Origin: Neobacillus driksii
Lineage (GTDB): Bacteria; Bacillota; Bacilli; Bacillales; Cytobacillaceae
Direction of reading: 5' to 3'
Assembly: GCF_013409995.1 (NCBI RefSeq)
Contig: NZ_JACCBX010000005.1
Span: 434,001-498,000, forward strand
DNA: 64,000 nucleotides
In this document: positions 17,523-25,946 of the stretch, piece by piece
How the letters are laid out: the number at the start of each line of letters is the position of its first letter
How positions within the stretch are numbered: the stretch's first letter is position 1
Made by a program: the position numbers and the translations under genes
Notes under the pieces: model-generated
Seen by the model: only the letters and a program-made list of their open reading frames with translations
Databases searched by the model: none
What the model was told of the DNA's origin: nothing

Positions 17523-17888
17523 ATGTTTAAAAATAAATGGAAGTTTTTATTACTCAATCTTTTTATTTCCCTTTTGATCTTTCTTATATTTTCGTCAGCC
17601 TATAATCTGCTGAACTTTATCAATTCAGTTTTCTATCTTAGCTTTTTTTATCTCATCATCGTATTATTTATGTATACGGCTAAAGGCGGTTTTTTTGATG
17701 GTGTTACCTTCGGATTTAGAAGATTTAATACTCTCATGTTTAAAAAGAACGATTATTTAGAATCTTGGCGTGATAAACCATTGCCCTCAGAAAAGTTTAA
17801 CGCTTCACTCTATCAACGCCTTAAATTCCAATCTATCTCATTGCTTGTCCTTCTTGTGATTTTACTTGTTCTTTACTATACAATGTAA
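17523..17888 (+). CDS. DUF3899-type small membrane protein
   Basis: A 121-residue protein with three predicted membrane helices: about 8-30, 36-55 and 98-120. Between the second and third lies a conserved-looking cytosolic loop (GFFDGVTFGFRRF, then ESWRDKPLPSEKF). This pattern, GGFFDG-x-TFGFRR followed by a final C-terminal helix, is what I know from DUF3899 proteins of Bacillaceae, which often lie beside opp operons. The function is unknown. It diverges from oppA, so shared regulation or an accessory role in peptide uptake is only a guess. ATG 17523 follows AAGGTGA. Confidence 0.7.
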   Translation: MFKNKWKFLLLNLFISLLIFLIFSSAYNLLNFINSVFYLSFFYLIIVLFMYTAKGGFFDGVTFGFRRFNTLMFKKNDYLESWRDKPLPSEKFNASLYQRLKFQSISLLVLLVILLVLYYTM

Positions 17889-17951
17889 TATTTGGTTATA
17901 CTCTATTTATCTAAAAATTAAGTTTATCTTATATTAAGGGAGAAGTTGTGA

Positions 17952-18326
17952 ATGGGGAAAAATCAGATTCAGAAAGTAGGACAAATTGCCGTTCCAGTAA
18001 AAAATTTAGACCAAGCAGTAAATTTTTATAAAGAAAAGCTTGGGCTTCCGCTATTATTTACTTCAAATGGTTTAGCGTTTTTTGATTGTAACGGGCTCCG
18101 TCTTTTGTTAAGTGTTCCTGAAACAGAGGAGTATTCTCATTCAAGCATTATTTACTTTCAAGTTGCAAACATAAAAGAGGCTTATGAGGATTTACTAAGT
18201 AAAGATGTTATCTTTATTGACGAACCACATCTTATTGCAAAAATGGGCCAAACGGAAACATGGATGGCTTTTTTTAAAGATAGTGAAGATAATACTCATG
18301 CATTAATGAGCGAATTTGAAGTCTAA
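17952..18326 (+). CDS. VOC-family (glyoxalase/bleomycin-resistance fold) protein
   Basis: A 124-residue single-domain protein with two beta-alpha-beta-beta-beta units. The first begins VGQIAVPVKNLDQAVNFYKEKLGLPL, here read in two parts, and the second ends AFFKDSEDNTHALMSE. The length fits the two-module VOC fold. Metal-binding positions typical of glyoxalase I are not all evident (Q at the first site, a Glu near the end), so neither the substrate nor catalytic activity can be assigned. GGGAG precedes ATG 17952. A terminator follows at 18337. Confidence 0.85.
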   Translation: MGKNQIQKVGQIAVPVKNLDQAVNFYKEKLGLPLLFTSNGLAFFDCNGLRLLLSVPETEEYSHSSIIYFQVANIKEAYEDLLSKDVIFIDEPHLIAKMGQTETWMAFFKDSEDNTHALMSEFEV

Positions 18327-18336
18327 TCAAGTGCCC

Positions 18337-18368
18337 AAGAGACCGTGAAAATTTACGGTCTCTTTTCA
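18337..18368. terminator. Bidirectional terminator after the VOC gene
   Basis: Stem AAGAGACCGT/ACGGTCTCTT around GAAAATTT, followed by a T run; also usable by the converging yrzI-like gene. Confidence 0.85.
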
Positions 18369-18387
18369 TTTTATCTAAAACTTCATC

Positions 18388-18528
18388 TTAATACCTGCCC
18401 ATAGTACGAAGATACCGATTGATACCTTCCTGCATACGTTTCTCAACTTCCTCTCTGTGAATCGCCTCTTCAAGAGAGACCTCCCGTTTATTTATGATGA
18501 TTGTGAAAAAGAAGATCGTTAAGGCCAT
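18388..18528 (-). CDS. yrzI: YrzI-family small protein
   Basis: A 46-residue protein starting MALTIFFFTIIINKREVSLE and then a charged helix (EEAIHREEVEKRMQEGI) ending RYLRTMGRY. The hydrophobic N-terminus followed by a KRE-(Y/V)-SLEE motif is the hallmark of the YrzI small-protein family in Bacillus. Function is unknown; the family is often found in tandem sporulation-related copies. AGGAGG lies 7 nt before ATG 18528, unusually good for such a short frame, and it converges on the terminator at 18337. Confidence 0.75.
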   Translation of the reverse strand: MALTIFFFTIIINKREVSLEEAIHREEVEKRMQEGINRYLRTMGRY

Positions 18529-18690
18529 TGTCTCTTCCTCCTTCTACAATGATTTTTTAATCGTTATATTACGTTCTCATCTAGATAACGGTTAATTGAC
18601 GCAAAGTGTTGGAGGAATTGAATAATAATTTAGCATAATCTCATTGCCGTTCTGCAAACTATACATAAAAGTCATGAAGGGGTTATAAAG

Positions 18691-19683
18691 ATGAGAGAGA
18701 AATTTTTACTTATTTTTGGCATTATCTTCAGTTTGTTTTTCTTAACAATACCTCCGGGCCACACAGCTGAGATTAGACCCAGTAATATTTATGTGGTAAG
18801 AGCGGGGGACAGCCTGCCTGCGATTGCGGATAAATACAATATTTCAATAGAAGAATTAAAAGTTACCAATGGCTTGCAATCGGATGTATTAATTGCAGGG
18901 CAGAAGTTATGGGTTCCGATTATGTATGAAGTGAGAGCAGGGGATACATTAGTAGATATCTCTTCCACTTTTCATGCCTCAGTCGAGACAATCAAAGCAG
19001 TAAATGGGCTTTCCTCAGAGCAGCTTTATGCTGGTCAGATATTAAAGGTAACTCCTAAAAAACTGACCATGCAGGGACAGCATATCCTAATGACGAAAGA
19101 GGAATTTAAGGAATGGTTATTTAACACTCATGTTAATCGAGATATCCAATTAATCCAACAGCACCATACTTGGCTGCCTTCCTATAAACACTTTACCGGT
19201 TCTAACCATTTTCAAATGTTGATGGGGATGGAAAATCATCATAAGAAAACAATGGGCTGGAAGAACATTGCCCAAAATATTACTACCTTTCCAGATGGAA
19301 AAGTAGCAGTCTCCAGACCGCTGAACATCATTCCCGAGGGAACAATCGGCCCAAAAGCAAATTCTGTGGGGATTGCTATTGAACATGTCGGAAACTTTGA
19401 TAGCGGGCATGATGTAATGACAAAGGAACAACAGGAAACAATCATTTATATCAATGCATTGCTCTGTATTAAGTTTGGGTTAACACCATCGATTGACAGT
19501 ATTACGTACCATCATTGGTGGCATATGAAAACAAAAGAACGAGTATTAGATGCAACAGCAAGTTATAATGTTAAATCTTGTCCAGGTACTGGGTTTTTCG
19601 GTGGTAATTCTACGACTAGTGCTAAAACCCATTTTTATCCGCTTATAACAGATAAGATGGAGGAGATTTTAGAAACCGAGTAA
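18691..19683 (+). CDS. Secreted LysM N-acetylmuramoyl-L-alanine amidase (Amidase_2/PGRP type)
   Basis: A 330-residue cell-wall hydrolase. A signal peptide (1 to about 25) is followed by two LysM domains (about 32-77 YVVRAGDSLPAIADKYN and 79-122 YEVRAGDTLVDIS) that hold it on peptidoglycan. The C-terminal domain (about 130-330) looks like the type-2 amidase/PGRP fold: an early QHH, a HVGNF region in the core, YHHWW and the late KSCPGTGFFGG, which carries the zinc-binding Cys. Such enzymes cut the bond between MurNAc and the L-Ala of the stem peptide. The gene stands alone with AAGGGG before ATG 18691. It could be vegetative or sporulation-linked; the sequence does not tell. Confidence 0.85.
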   Translation: MREKFLLIFGIIFSLFFLTIPPGHTAEIRPSNIYVVRAGDSLPAIADKYNISIEELKVTNGLQSDVLIAGQKLWVPIMYEVRAGDTLVDISSTFHASVETIKAVNGLSSEQLYAGQILKVTPKKLTMQGQHILMTKEEFKEWLFNTHVNRDIQLIQQHHTWLPSYKHFTGSNHFQMLMGMENHHKKTMGWKNIAQNITTFPDGKVAVSRPLNIIPEGTIGPKANSVGIAIEHVGNFDSGHDVMTKEQQETIIYINALLCIKFGLTPSIDSITYHHWWHMKTKERVLDATASYNVKSCPGTGFFGGNSTTSAKTHFYPLITDKMEEILETE

Positions 19684-19819
19684 TAATGAAACCGAGAGAG
19701 TTTTACTTTTAGAAAAATTTAACCATTTTTGTTTATTACTCTTGTCTGCTTTCTGAATATTTAATATAATAAATTTTACCACTGTCTCTACTTTGTTTTC
19801 CTTATTATATGAAATACAA

Positions 19820-19857
19820 AAAACAGTGCCCCAACACCATCACGGGACACTGCTTTA
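19820..19857 (-). terminator. Terminator of the pha operon
   Basis: Minus-strand stem AGTGTCCC/GGGGCACT (one G-U pair) followed by TGTTTTTT. Confidence 0.8.
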
Positions 19858-19866
19858 TTTACCAGA

Positions 19867-20958
19867 CTATTCGTTGGATCGTTCCTCCAGCCAGTCGGCA
19901 ATAGTTGGATAGGTTATTTTTACAGCTTGACTGCCAAATGTAATCGATGTATGCCCAACAGGCAAACATTTATATTCTTTATCTTCACTGGAAATGGCAT
20001 TCATCAATGCTTCAACTTGATGGGGTTGAGCAATAAGGTCGTTTTTACCCGCTAAATTGAGTACATTCGCCTTAATATTTTCAAGGTTGACCTTCTTACC
20101 GCGAATAACCATTTCTCCTTTTATCAATTTGTTATTTTGATAAAAGTCTCTAATCCACTGACGATATGCTTCACCAGGGAATTGTATACCGTCGTTTAAC
20201 CACTTTTGCAGTAGTTTAAAGCTCTTTATAAAATTCTCATTATCGGCACGTTCATAAAGACTAATAAAAGGTCCATAGTTCGTAGCCACCGGATTGATCA
20301 TTTTGTTCCCAAAGTCAATCATTTCAGGTGGAATAACACCTAAGGTATCTACTACTTTATCAATATTAAAATAGCGCTCATCTAACATAGCCCCATACGA
20401 ACCAGTCTTTTCAAAATCAAAAGGGCTTGTCATAAAGATAAGATTGCGGATTGGCAATTCTGGATGCAGCGCTGCAAATATAGACGTCATTGTCCCTCCC
20501 ATGCAATAACCAAGGATTGAAACTTCGTCAACATTTGATTTTCTCAGTACCTTACGAACTGCACGCGGTATATAGTCCATAATGTAATCATCTAATTTCA
20601 TATTTCGATCTTCGTAACCTGGTTCACCCCAGTCAAGAAGGTAGACATCAAACCCGCGATTAACCAAATATTCTACTAAACTGCCGCCCTTTGTTAAATC
20701 TAATACATATGGTTTATTAATGAGGGCATAAACCAAAAGAAGAGGAATCTTGTGTTTTGTTGGACCTTCTGAAATATACCGATAGAGCTTTGTTTTATTT
20801 CTTGTCCAAACGAGCTCTTTTGGAGTAGGTCCTACCTCGGGCTCGGCATCGGTTGTCAGCACTTGACTTGCCCTTACTGCACGTTGAAACATCTCTTTAT
20901 ATTGCTGCGGTGTAAATTCGATCAACTCATTCCAATCTGTTGGCATCAGTACACTAAT
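19867..20958 (-). CDS. phaC: Class IV polyhydroxyalkanoate synthase subunit PhaC
   Basis: A 363-residue alpha/beta-hydrolase-fold polymerase that joins (R)-3-hydroxyacyl-CoA into PHA and needs PhaR as partner. The lipase-like box GYCMGG holds the catalytic Cys; the Asp and His fall in NLAGKNDLI and GHTSITFG near the C-terminus. It is last in phaR-phaB-phaC. The start is unusual: the first ATG (20946) is 21 nt from the only good ribosome site (AAGGAG, 20968-20973). The in-frame ATT at 20958 is 9 nt from it and places the conserved Trp at position 9, as I recall for B. megaterium PhaC. I therefore list the ATT start. With ATG 20946 the protein would be 359 residues. Confidence 0.95.
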   Translation of the reverse strand: MSVLMPTDWNELIEFTPQQYKEMFQRAVRASQVLTTDAEPEVGPTPKELVWTRNKTKLYRYISEGPTKHKIPLLLVYALINKPYVLDLTKGGSLVEYLVNRGFDVYLLDWGEPGYEDRNMKLDDYIMDYIPRAVRKVLRKSNVDEVSILGYCMGGTMTSIFAALHPELPIRNLIFMTSPFDFEKTGSYGAMLDERYFNIDKVVDTLGVIPPEMIDFGNKMINPVATNYGPFISLYERADNENFIKSFKLLQKWLNDGIQFPGEAYRQWIRDFYQNNKLIKGEMVIRGKKVNLENIKANVLNLAGKNDLIAQPHQVEALMNAISSEDKEYKCLPVGHTSITFGSQAVKITYPTIADWLEERSNE

Positions 20959-21026
20959 GACGGTTCACTCCTTACATGATTTATTTACTCTATCAATTTA
21001 TTAATAAATCCAAACCTTCATGACAG

Positions 21027-21770
21027 TTACATGTAAAGTCCGCCGTTAATATTTAACTGCTGTCCAGTAATATAGTCACCATCTTTACATAGGAAAACAA
21101 CACCACGAGCAATTTCCTCTGGTTTGCCTAAACGCTTTTGAGGTACTTTTTCGACAATTCCTGCAAGCACTTTTTCAGGAATGGCTTGGACCATTTCGGT
21201 TCCGATAAATCCTGGGCAAATCGCATTAACGGTTACATTACTTTTTGCTAGTTCAAGAGCGAGAGATTTAGTGTATCCAATTAGACCAGCTTTTGCTGCA
21301 GCATAGTTCGTTTGGCCGAATCCTCCAGCTTGTCCTATAATAGATGAAATGTTGATGATACGCCCTGCATCTGATTCAAGAAGATAAGGTAAAGCTGCAG
21401 ATGTATTGTTATAAACACTGTTCAAGTTAACATCGATTACTTTTCTCCAATCTTCTTCGTTCAACTTTTTAAATGTGCTGTCTCTTGTAATCCCTGCATT
21501 ATTAACTAGGATATCTAATCTGCCATAATGCTTGATTGTTTCATGTACAAGGTATGTTGCTTCATTACTTTCAGAAACATCCGCTTGAACTGCGTAGGCA
21601 TCTCCGCCAAATTCATTTATTTCAGCGACAACTTTATCCGCTAGTTCTTTACGGATATTATAATTGATGACAACCTTTGCGCCATTTTTAGCCAGTTCCA
21701 ATGCAATGGCTGCACCGATTCCTCTGCTTCCTCCTGTTACGATTGCTACTTTATCCTTTAAACTTGCCAT
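21027..21770 (-). CDS. phaB: Acetoacetyl-CoA reductase PhaB
   Basis: A 247-residue short-chain dehydrogenase that makes (R)-3-hydroxybutyryl-CoA for PhaC using NADPH. The cofactor loop is TGGSRGIGAA, NNAG follows near residue 90, and the catalytic Ser, Tyr and Lys are in NISSIIG and NYAAAKAG. The FabG-like fold does not by itself separate PhaB from FabG; the phaR-phaB-phaC context does. ATG 21770 is preferred to GTG 21779 because the AGAGGGTGG ribosome site overlaps the latter. Confidence 0.94.
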   Translation of the reverse strand: MASLKDKVAIVTGGSRGIGAAIALELAKNGAKVVINYNIRKELADKVVAEINEFGGDAYAVQADVSESNEATYLVHETIKHYGRLDILVNNAGITRDSTFKKLNEEDWRKVIDVNLNSVYNNTSAALPYLLESDAGRIINISSIIGQAGGFGQTNYAAAKAGLIGYTKSLALELAKSNVTVNAICPGFIGTEMVQAIPEKVLAGIVEKVPQKRLGKPEEIARGVVFLCKDGDYITGQQLNINGGLYM

Positions 21771-21838
21771 TTTGTCCACCCTCTCTATTTAACTTTTTAT
21801 AGTTATCTGATTTTCATGGAAACAGGTGATGCTTTTTT

Positions 21839-22243
21839 CTATTTTGTTACTTCTTGAGATTTTAACAATGTAAGAATTTGATTCAATTTATTATCTAAAC
21901 TCTTCATATCCTTTTTTAAATTCGACAATTCCCTACTAAAGGATTCCTGGTTCTTGTTCTGATCTAACTTCTCTTCTAATCTTTCTTCTAAATCATCCAC
22001 CTTTGCATCTACATTCACAATCAATGATGAAAGGTTAGCAATGTCATTACGTGATGGTACATTCATAAACTCCAAGTACTTTAATGTTGATTCATCAATC
22101 ATCTTTTTAAATTGGAGATTCATCTCCAAAATTTGTCCCATCCCTTCAGACGGGAATTCCTTGCCGACTTTTTCATCAAACAATTTACTCGTTTGTGAAT
22201 AATAATCCTTCCACATGTCATAAATGTTAAAGCCTTGATTCAT
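21839..22243 (-). CDS. phaR: PHA synthase subunit PhaR
   Basis: A 134-residue helical subunit that activates class IV PhaC. It begins MNQGFNIYDMWKDYYSQ, and the C-terminal half is a coiled coil of charged heptads (VDDLEERLEEK onward) ending in LLKSQEV. ATG 22243 has AAGGAGG 9 nt before it; a longer in-frame start at 22354 would place that ribosome site inside the gene. First gene of the pha operon. phaP and phaQ, which lie divergent to phaR in B. megaterium, are absent here: the divergent gene is an oppA paralogue. Confidence 0.93.
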   Translation of the reverse strand: MNQGFNIYDMWKDYYSQTSKLFDEKVGKEFPSEGMGQILEMNLQFKKMIDESTLKYLEFMNVPSRNDIANLSSLIVNVDAKVDDLEERLEEKLDQNKNQESFSRELSNLKKDMKSLDNKLNQILTLLKSQEVTK

Positions 22244-22547
22244 GTTTTTTTCCTCCTTATTCTTCTTAGACGTATTCATCATACTAACTATATGGGAATA
22301 ATTAAAGATTAAAAATTGAAAATTATCAAAATACTTTTCTGCTTTTTTTGACAAAATTCCTATTTATTTGCAACTGCAAGAGGTAGAAAAAAACGAACTT
22401 GATAGATATAGAGAAATTAAAAACAACTTGAAAAATTACCCAAAAACTTTACAAGTAAACAAGTTAATGAGTATAATCAATTTTAGAGTCTCAATTTTCA
22501 GTAGATAGATAATATTCAGAATTAAATTCTAATTAGGGGGTAAACGA
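22244..22547. promoter_or_regulatory. Divergent promoter region of phaR and the oppA paralogue
   Basis: For the plus strand a clear promoter is visible: TTTACA (22448-22453), 18-nt spacer, TATAAT (22472-22477), about 70 nt before the oppA-like ATG. For phaR the minus strand offers TTTAAT-17-TATGAT just upstream of its ribosome site. A short inverted repeat AGAATT-A-AATTCT occurs near 22517-22529. No known operator is convincing. Confidence 0.5.
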
Positions 22548-24212
22548 ATGAAGGTCAAACATTGGTTATTGCTGTTAACATTTGGTTTGTTGCTGAGTGT
22601 ACTAGCAGCATGTTCCGGCGATGAGTCAAAAGAAACAGCAGGTACAGATACAAAAGAGGAGGCAACGGGCCAAAAAGTACTTAACTTTTTAAACCCAGAA
22701 GCGATTCCTTCCATGGATCCATCGTTAGCTACAGATGAGTCTTCCTTTATCTACTTAGCTGCAACAATGGAAGGTTTATACCGTTTAGATGAAAAAACAC
22801 AACCAACTCCGGGGATTGCTACCGAGCATAAAGTAAGTGATGATGGTCTGACTTGGACCTTTACATTAAGAGAAGACGCTAAATGGTCAAATGGAGACCC
22901 TGTAACAGCTCATGATTTCGTGTATTCATGGCAGCGTGCTGTTAACCCAGATACCGCATCCGAATATGGTCCTTATATGATGAATGGCGTAATTAAAAAT
23001 GCAACTGCAATAAGCAAAGGCGAACTAGCAGTAGAAGAACTAGGAGTAAAAGCAGAAGGCGATTATACTCTAGTCGTTCAATTAGAAAACCCCACTCCAT
23101 ACTTTGAAACATTAACGACATTTGGAACATTCCTGCCATTAAATAAAAAGTTTGTCGAAGAAAAGGGAGATAGTTTCGCTACTAGCACAGAAAACTTATT
23201 AGCAAACGGTCCTTATACCATTGCCAATTGGTCTAGCACAAGCGACACTTGGGAACTTGTGAAGAATAAGGATTATTGGGATGCAAATACGGTAAAAATG
23301 GATAAACTTACATTTAAAGTCGTAAAAGATCCACAAACGGCTTTAGATTTATACGAAGAAGGTACAGTTGACCGTATGGATTTAACATCCGACCTGGTTG
23401 ACCAATATTCTACTAATGACGATTATTTGGTTTCAGCTGATACTTTTGTATACTTCCTTAAATTTAACCAAACAACGTCGGATGCTTTAGCAAATAAGAA
23501 TATCCGTCTAGCACTTAGCAGAGCCTTTGACAAAGAAGGTTTAGTAAATGAAATTTTAAACAACGGCTCAATCGTTGCAAATGGCTTGGTTCCAAAAGAC
23601 TTTACACCAATGCCTGAAACTGGTGAGGATTTCCGTAAAGTTAGCGGTGATCTTGTGAAGTATGACCTTGAAGCAGCAAAAGAATTCTGGGCAAAAGGAC
23701 TAGAAGAGTTAGGTACTGATAGTGTTGAACTTGAGTTCCTGGCAGATGATGATAAAACAACTAAATTATTAGTTGAATATGTTGCAAACCAACTTTCAAC
23801 GAATTTAGAAGGATTAAAGATTAATATTAAACAAGTTCCCAAAGAACAGCGTCTAGATTTAGATTCAAATATGCAATATGAGCTTCAACTTTCTAGATGG
23901 GGTCCTGACTTCCTAGATCCGTTTACTTTCATGAACCTATGGACGACAGATAGCGGAAACAACTGGACAGGATATTCAAGCCCAGTTTATGACCAATTAG
24001 TTTTTGATACAGCATCAAAACTTGCGACAGATAATGTGGCTCGTTATAACAACTTCTTAGAAGCTGAAAAGGTGCTTTTTGAAGACGGAGCAATTGCCCC
24101 GGTTTATCAATCTTCTAGAGCACAATTGATTTCTCCAAGAGTTCAAGGTGTGTTCGTGAACCCATTTGGGGCAACTTACGAATACAAATGGGCAGATGTA
24201 GGAGAAGAGTAA
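22548..24212 (+). CDS. oppA: Second oligopeptide-binding lipoprotein (OppA paralogue)
   Basis: A 554-residue SBP family 5 lipoprotein with lipobox LAAC (Cys22). It is closely related to OppA at 15516-17186 along its whole length: shared stretches include NFLNPEAIPSMDPSL-like, TATMEGLYRLDEK and a C-terminus ending ATYEYKWADVGEE. It has its own promoter and terminator and no permease genes, so it probably supplies the OppBCDF complex as an alternative receptor with different peptide preference or expression. A signalling-peptide role is possible but not shown. The ribosome site is TAGGGGG. Confidence 0.93.
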   Translation: MKVKHWLLLLTFGLLLSVLAACSGDESKETAGTDTKEEATGQKVLNFLNPEAIPSMDPSLATDESSFIYLAATMEGLYRLDEKTQPTPGIATEHKVSDDGLTWTFTLREDAKWSNGDPVTAHDFVYSWQRAVNPDTASEYGPYMMNGVIKNATAISKGELAVEELGVKAEGDYTLVVQLENPTPYFETLTTFGTFLPLNKKFVEEKGDSFATSTENLLANGPYTIANWSSTSDTWELVKNKDYWDANTVKMDKLTFKVVKDPQTALDLYEEGTVDRMDLTSDLVDQYSTNDDYLVSADTFVYFLKFNQTTSDALANKNIRLALSRAFDKEGLVNEILNNGSIVANGLVPKDFTPMPETGEDFRKVSGDLVKYDLEAAKEFWAKGLEELGTDSVELEFLADDDKTTKLLVEYVANQLSTNLEGLKINIKQVPKEQRLDLDSNMQYELQLSRWGPDFLDPFTFMNLWTTDSGNNWTGYSSPVYDQLVFDTASKLATDNVARYNNFLEAEKVLFEDGAIAPVYQSSRAQLISPRVQGVFVNPFGATYEYKWADVGEE

Positions 24213-24224
24213 ATTTCCACGAAA

Positions 24225-24271
24225 TAAAAAAAGCGGGAGAAATGCCAATTGGTATTTCTCCCGCTTTTTTT
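24225..24271. terminator. Strong bidirectional terminator
   Basis: Near-perfect stem of about 19 bp (AAAAAGCGGGAGAAAT... with its complement) ending in TTTTTT; separates oppA paralogue from frlR. Confidence 0.92.
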
Positions 24272-24310
24272 ATTGTTTAATAAATTTTTTTAAACGGTCG
24301 TTTAATCAGC

Positions 24311-25039
24311 TTATCTCGCTCGATGAACGGTCAAATTGACTTTACTTGTCTCACACATAAAAGTAGAGAGATGAACAGGTTCGTCATTAGCATTGAATGC
24401 AATTTTTAAGATTCTAAACAGATTGGCTCCGAGATCACATTCTAGTAATTTCGCATAGTCATTTGTTGCACCAATAACATCAATAATCTTATCATTACTA
24501 ACTATATCTGTATGGTAAACTTCCGAAAGGACTTTATAAGTTGATTCATCGGTGGCGATTTTCTTTTCTAAATCTGGAAACCGTATCAATGAATAATGGG
24601 CTATATCGTAGAATAAGGGACGGTCATTTACATACATAAGCCGTTCAAGTACCAGAACAGGACTTCCTTCATCAATTAATAGATGCTTCGCAACATCTTC
24701 AGGTGCAGGAATAACCTCGCTTCTTAAAATCCGGGAATTAGGTATCATGCCCAACTGATGGCTAAATTCTGAGAACCCGCTTACAGATAGTAATTCATTA
24801 TGGAACTTCTTTGATGTAACAAAGGTGCCTCTACGGGGAATTCTTGTCAGTGCGCCTTCCTTTACCAGTTCCTCAATTGCCTTACGTATCGTAATACGGC
24901 TTACGTTATAGATTTCACAAAGTTCTGCTTCAGTTGGAATCTGCTCATCTGGTTTGTATTTTCCATTTTGAATATCAGTCTTCAACATTTGCCTGACTTG
25001 CATGTATAATGGCTGTGGGGTTGAAGGATTTAAACTCAT
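24311..25039 (-). CDS. frlR: GntR/UTRA-family regulator of the fructoselysine operon (FrlR)
   Basis: A 242-residue HutC-subfamily regulator. The N-terminal winged helix (about 12-75) carries IPTEAELCEIYNVSRITIRK, and a UTRA effector domain fills residues 90-240. It resembles E. coli FrlR in the DNA-binding region and the C-terminus (RILKIAFNANDEPVHLS). As last gene of the frl cluster it is the obvious repressor; by analogy the effector is a phosphorylated Amadori sugar. ATG 25039 is chosen over TTG 25063 because AAGGATGG lies just upstream of it. Candidate binding sites are at 27001-27019 and 29314-29332. Confidence 0.88.
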   Translation of the reverse strand: MSLNPSTPQPLYMQVRQMLKTDIQNGKYKPDEQIPTEAELCEIYNVSRITIRKAIEELVKEGALTRIPRRGTFVTSKKFHNELLSVSGFSEFSHQLGMIPNSRILRSEVIPAPEDVAKHLLIDEGSPVLVLERLMYVNDRPLFYDIAHYSLIRFPDLEKKIATDESTYKVLSEVYHTDIVSNDKIIDVIGATNDYAKLLECDLGANLFRILKIAFNANDEPVHLSTFMCETSKVNLTVHRAR

Positions 25040-25106
25040 ACTAAATCCATCCTTATCCGTCAATTGACAATTATACTATTCATTATACATTGATTGATCC
25101 CCACAG

Positions 25107-25889
25107 TCACCAAGCACCAAAGTATTGAATCGTCTTCGCCGCTGTTGCTGCTCCCAAATCTAAACATTTGATAGTAGGAAGACCTTTCAATTTTCCATAA
25201 ATAAAACCAGATATAAAAGAATCTCCTGCTCCCATTGTATCGACCACATCTACTGCTACTACACCGCATTTATAGAATTGTTCACCGTCATAAGCAAGTG
25301 ATCCATTCTCACCTAAAGTCGCTATAGTAATTTTTGATCCATTATTCTTTACATCCTTTAGAAATTGGCGGATAAAAGGATCATCCTGCGTATAGGAAAA
25401 GAATGAATAATCCACAAACTGAGGCAAGGTTTTGACAAGTCTATGATCTAATTGGTTAGAAAAATCAAAGGATGTCTGTAATCCCATTTCTTTAAAATGA
25501 GAATAATACCCTTCTACATGCCCCCAAACTCCAGCATGTACTAGCTGATGCGTTCCAATAAAGTTAAGTTCCTCCTGTGTTAAGGTGAAATCCGCCATAA
25601 CACCTTCATCATAATCTCCAAAAACACGATCATTATTGACCAATTCGACATGGGTAACAGCCGTTTTTCCATCCTTCTTCGTAAGATGAGAAATATCAAC
25701 ACCCTTTTTTAGGATTTCTTCTTTCATTAATTGGCCATAAGAATCACAGCCAACCCAGCCGATGTAACAGGAATCTGCACCTAAATCTTTTAAATAAACA
25801 GCCACATTAACAGGATTTCCACCAGGATATGCCTTCCCGCTTGCTTGGTAGACATCCATACAATTATCGCCGACTGTCACAATCCTCAT
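25107..25889 (-). CDS. frlD: Fructoselysine 6-kinase FrlD
   Basis: A 260-residue PfkB/ribokinase-family enzyme phosphorylating fructoselysine at O6. Visible motifs are the GGNPVNVAVY substrate region, VFGDYDEGVMADF, and the catalytic VDTMGAGDSF anion hole with its Asp base near the C-terminus. The last residues AAKTIQYFGAW agree almost exactly with the E. coli enzyme. The ATG at 25889 follows AAGGGGGGG; the longer in-frame start at 25925 reads through the hairpin region. Lies 57 nt after frlB. Confidence 0.93.
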   Translation of the reverse strand: MRIVTVGDNCMDVYQASGKAYPGGNPVNVAVYLKDLGADSCYIGWVGCDSYGQLMKEEILKKGVDISHLTKKDGKTAVTHVELVNNDRVFGDYDEGVMADFTLTQEELNFIGTHQLVHAGVWGHVEGYYSHFKEMGLQTSFDFSNQLDHRLVKTLPQFVDYSFFSYTQDDPFIRQFLKDVKNNGSKITIATLGENGSLAYDGEQFYKCGVVAVDVVDTMGAGDSFISGFIYGKLKGLPTIKCLDLGAATAAKTIQYFGAW

Positions 25890-25916
25890 CTTTTCCCCCC
25901 CTTTTTTGAAAGGAAT

Positions 25917-25937
25917 GAGCACCACTAAGTAGTGCTC
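25917..25937 (-). other. Hairpin between frlB and frlD
   Basis: Near-perfect self-complementary 21-mer (GAGCACTACT / AGTGGTGCTC on the minus strand, one mismatch) with almost no loop and no T tract. More likely an mRNA-stability or processing element, or an operator, than a terminator. Confidence 0.45.
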
Positions 25938-25946
25938 AAGTTCTTT

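Noticed and set aside
22509-22530. CodY-box-like sequence before the oppA paralogue
   Set aside because: About five mismatches to AATTTTCWGAAAATT; only a short inverted repeat remains.
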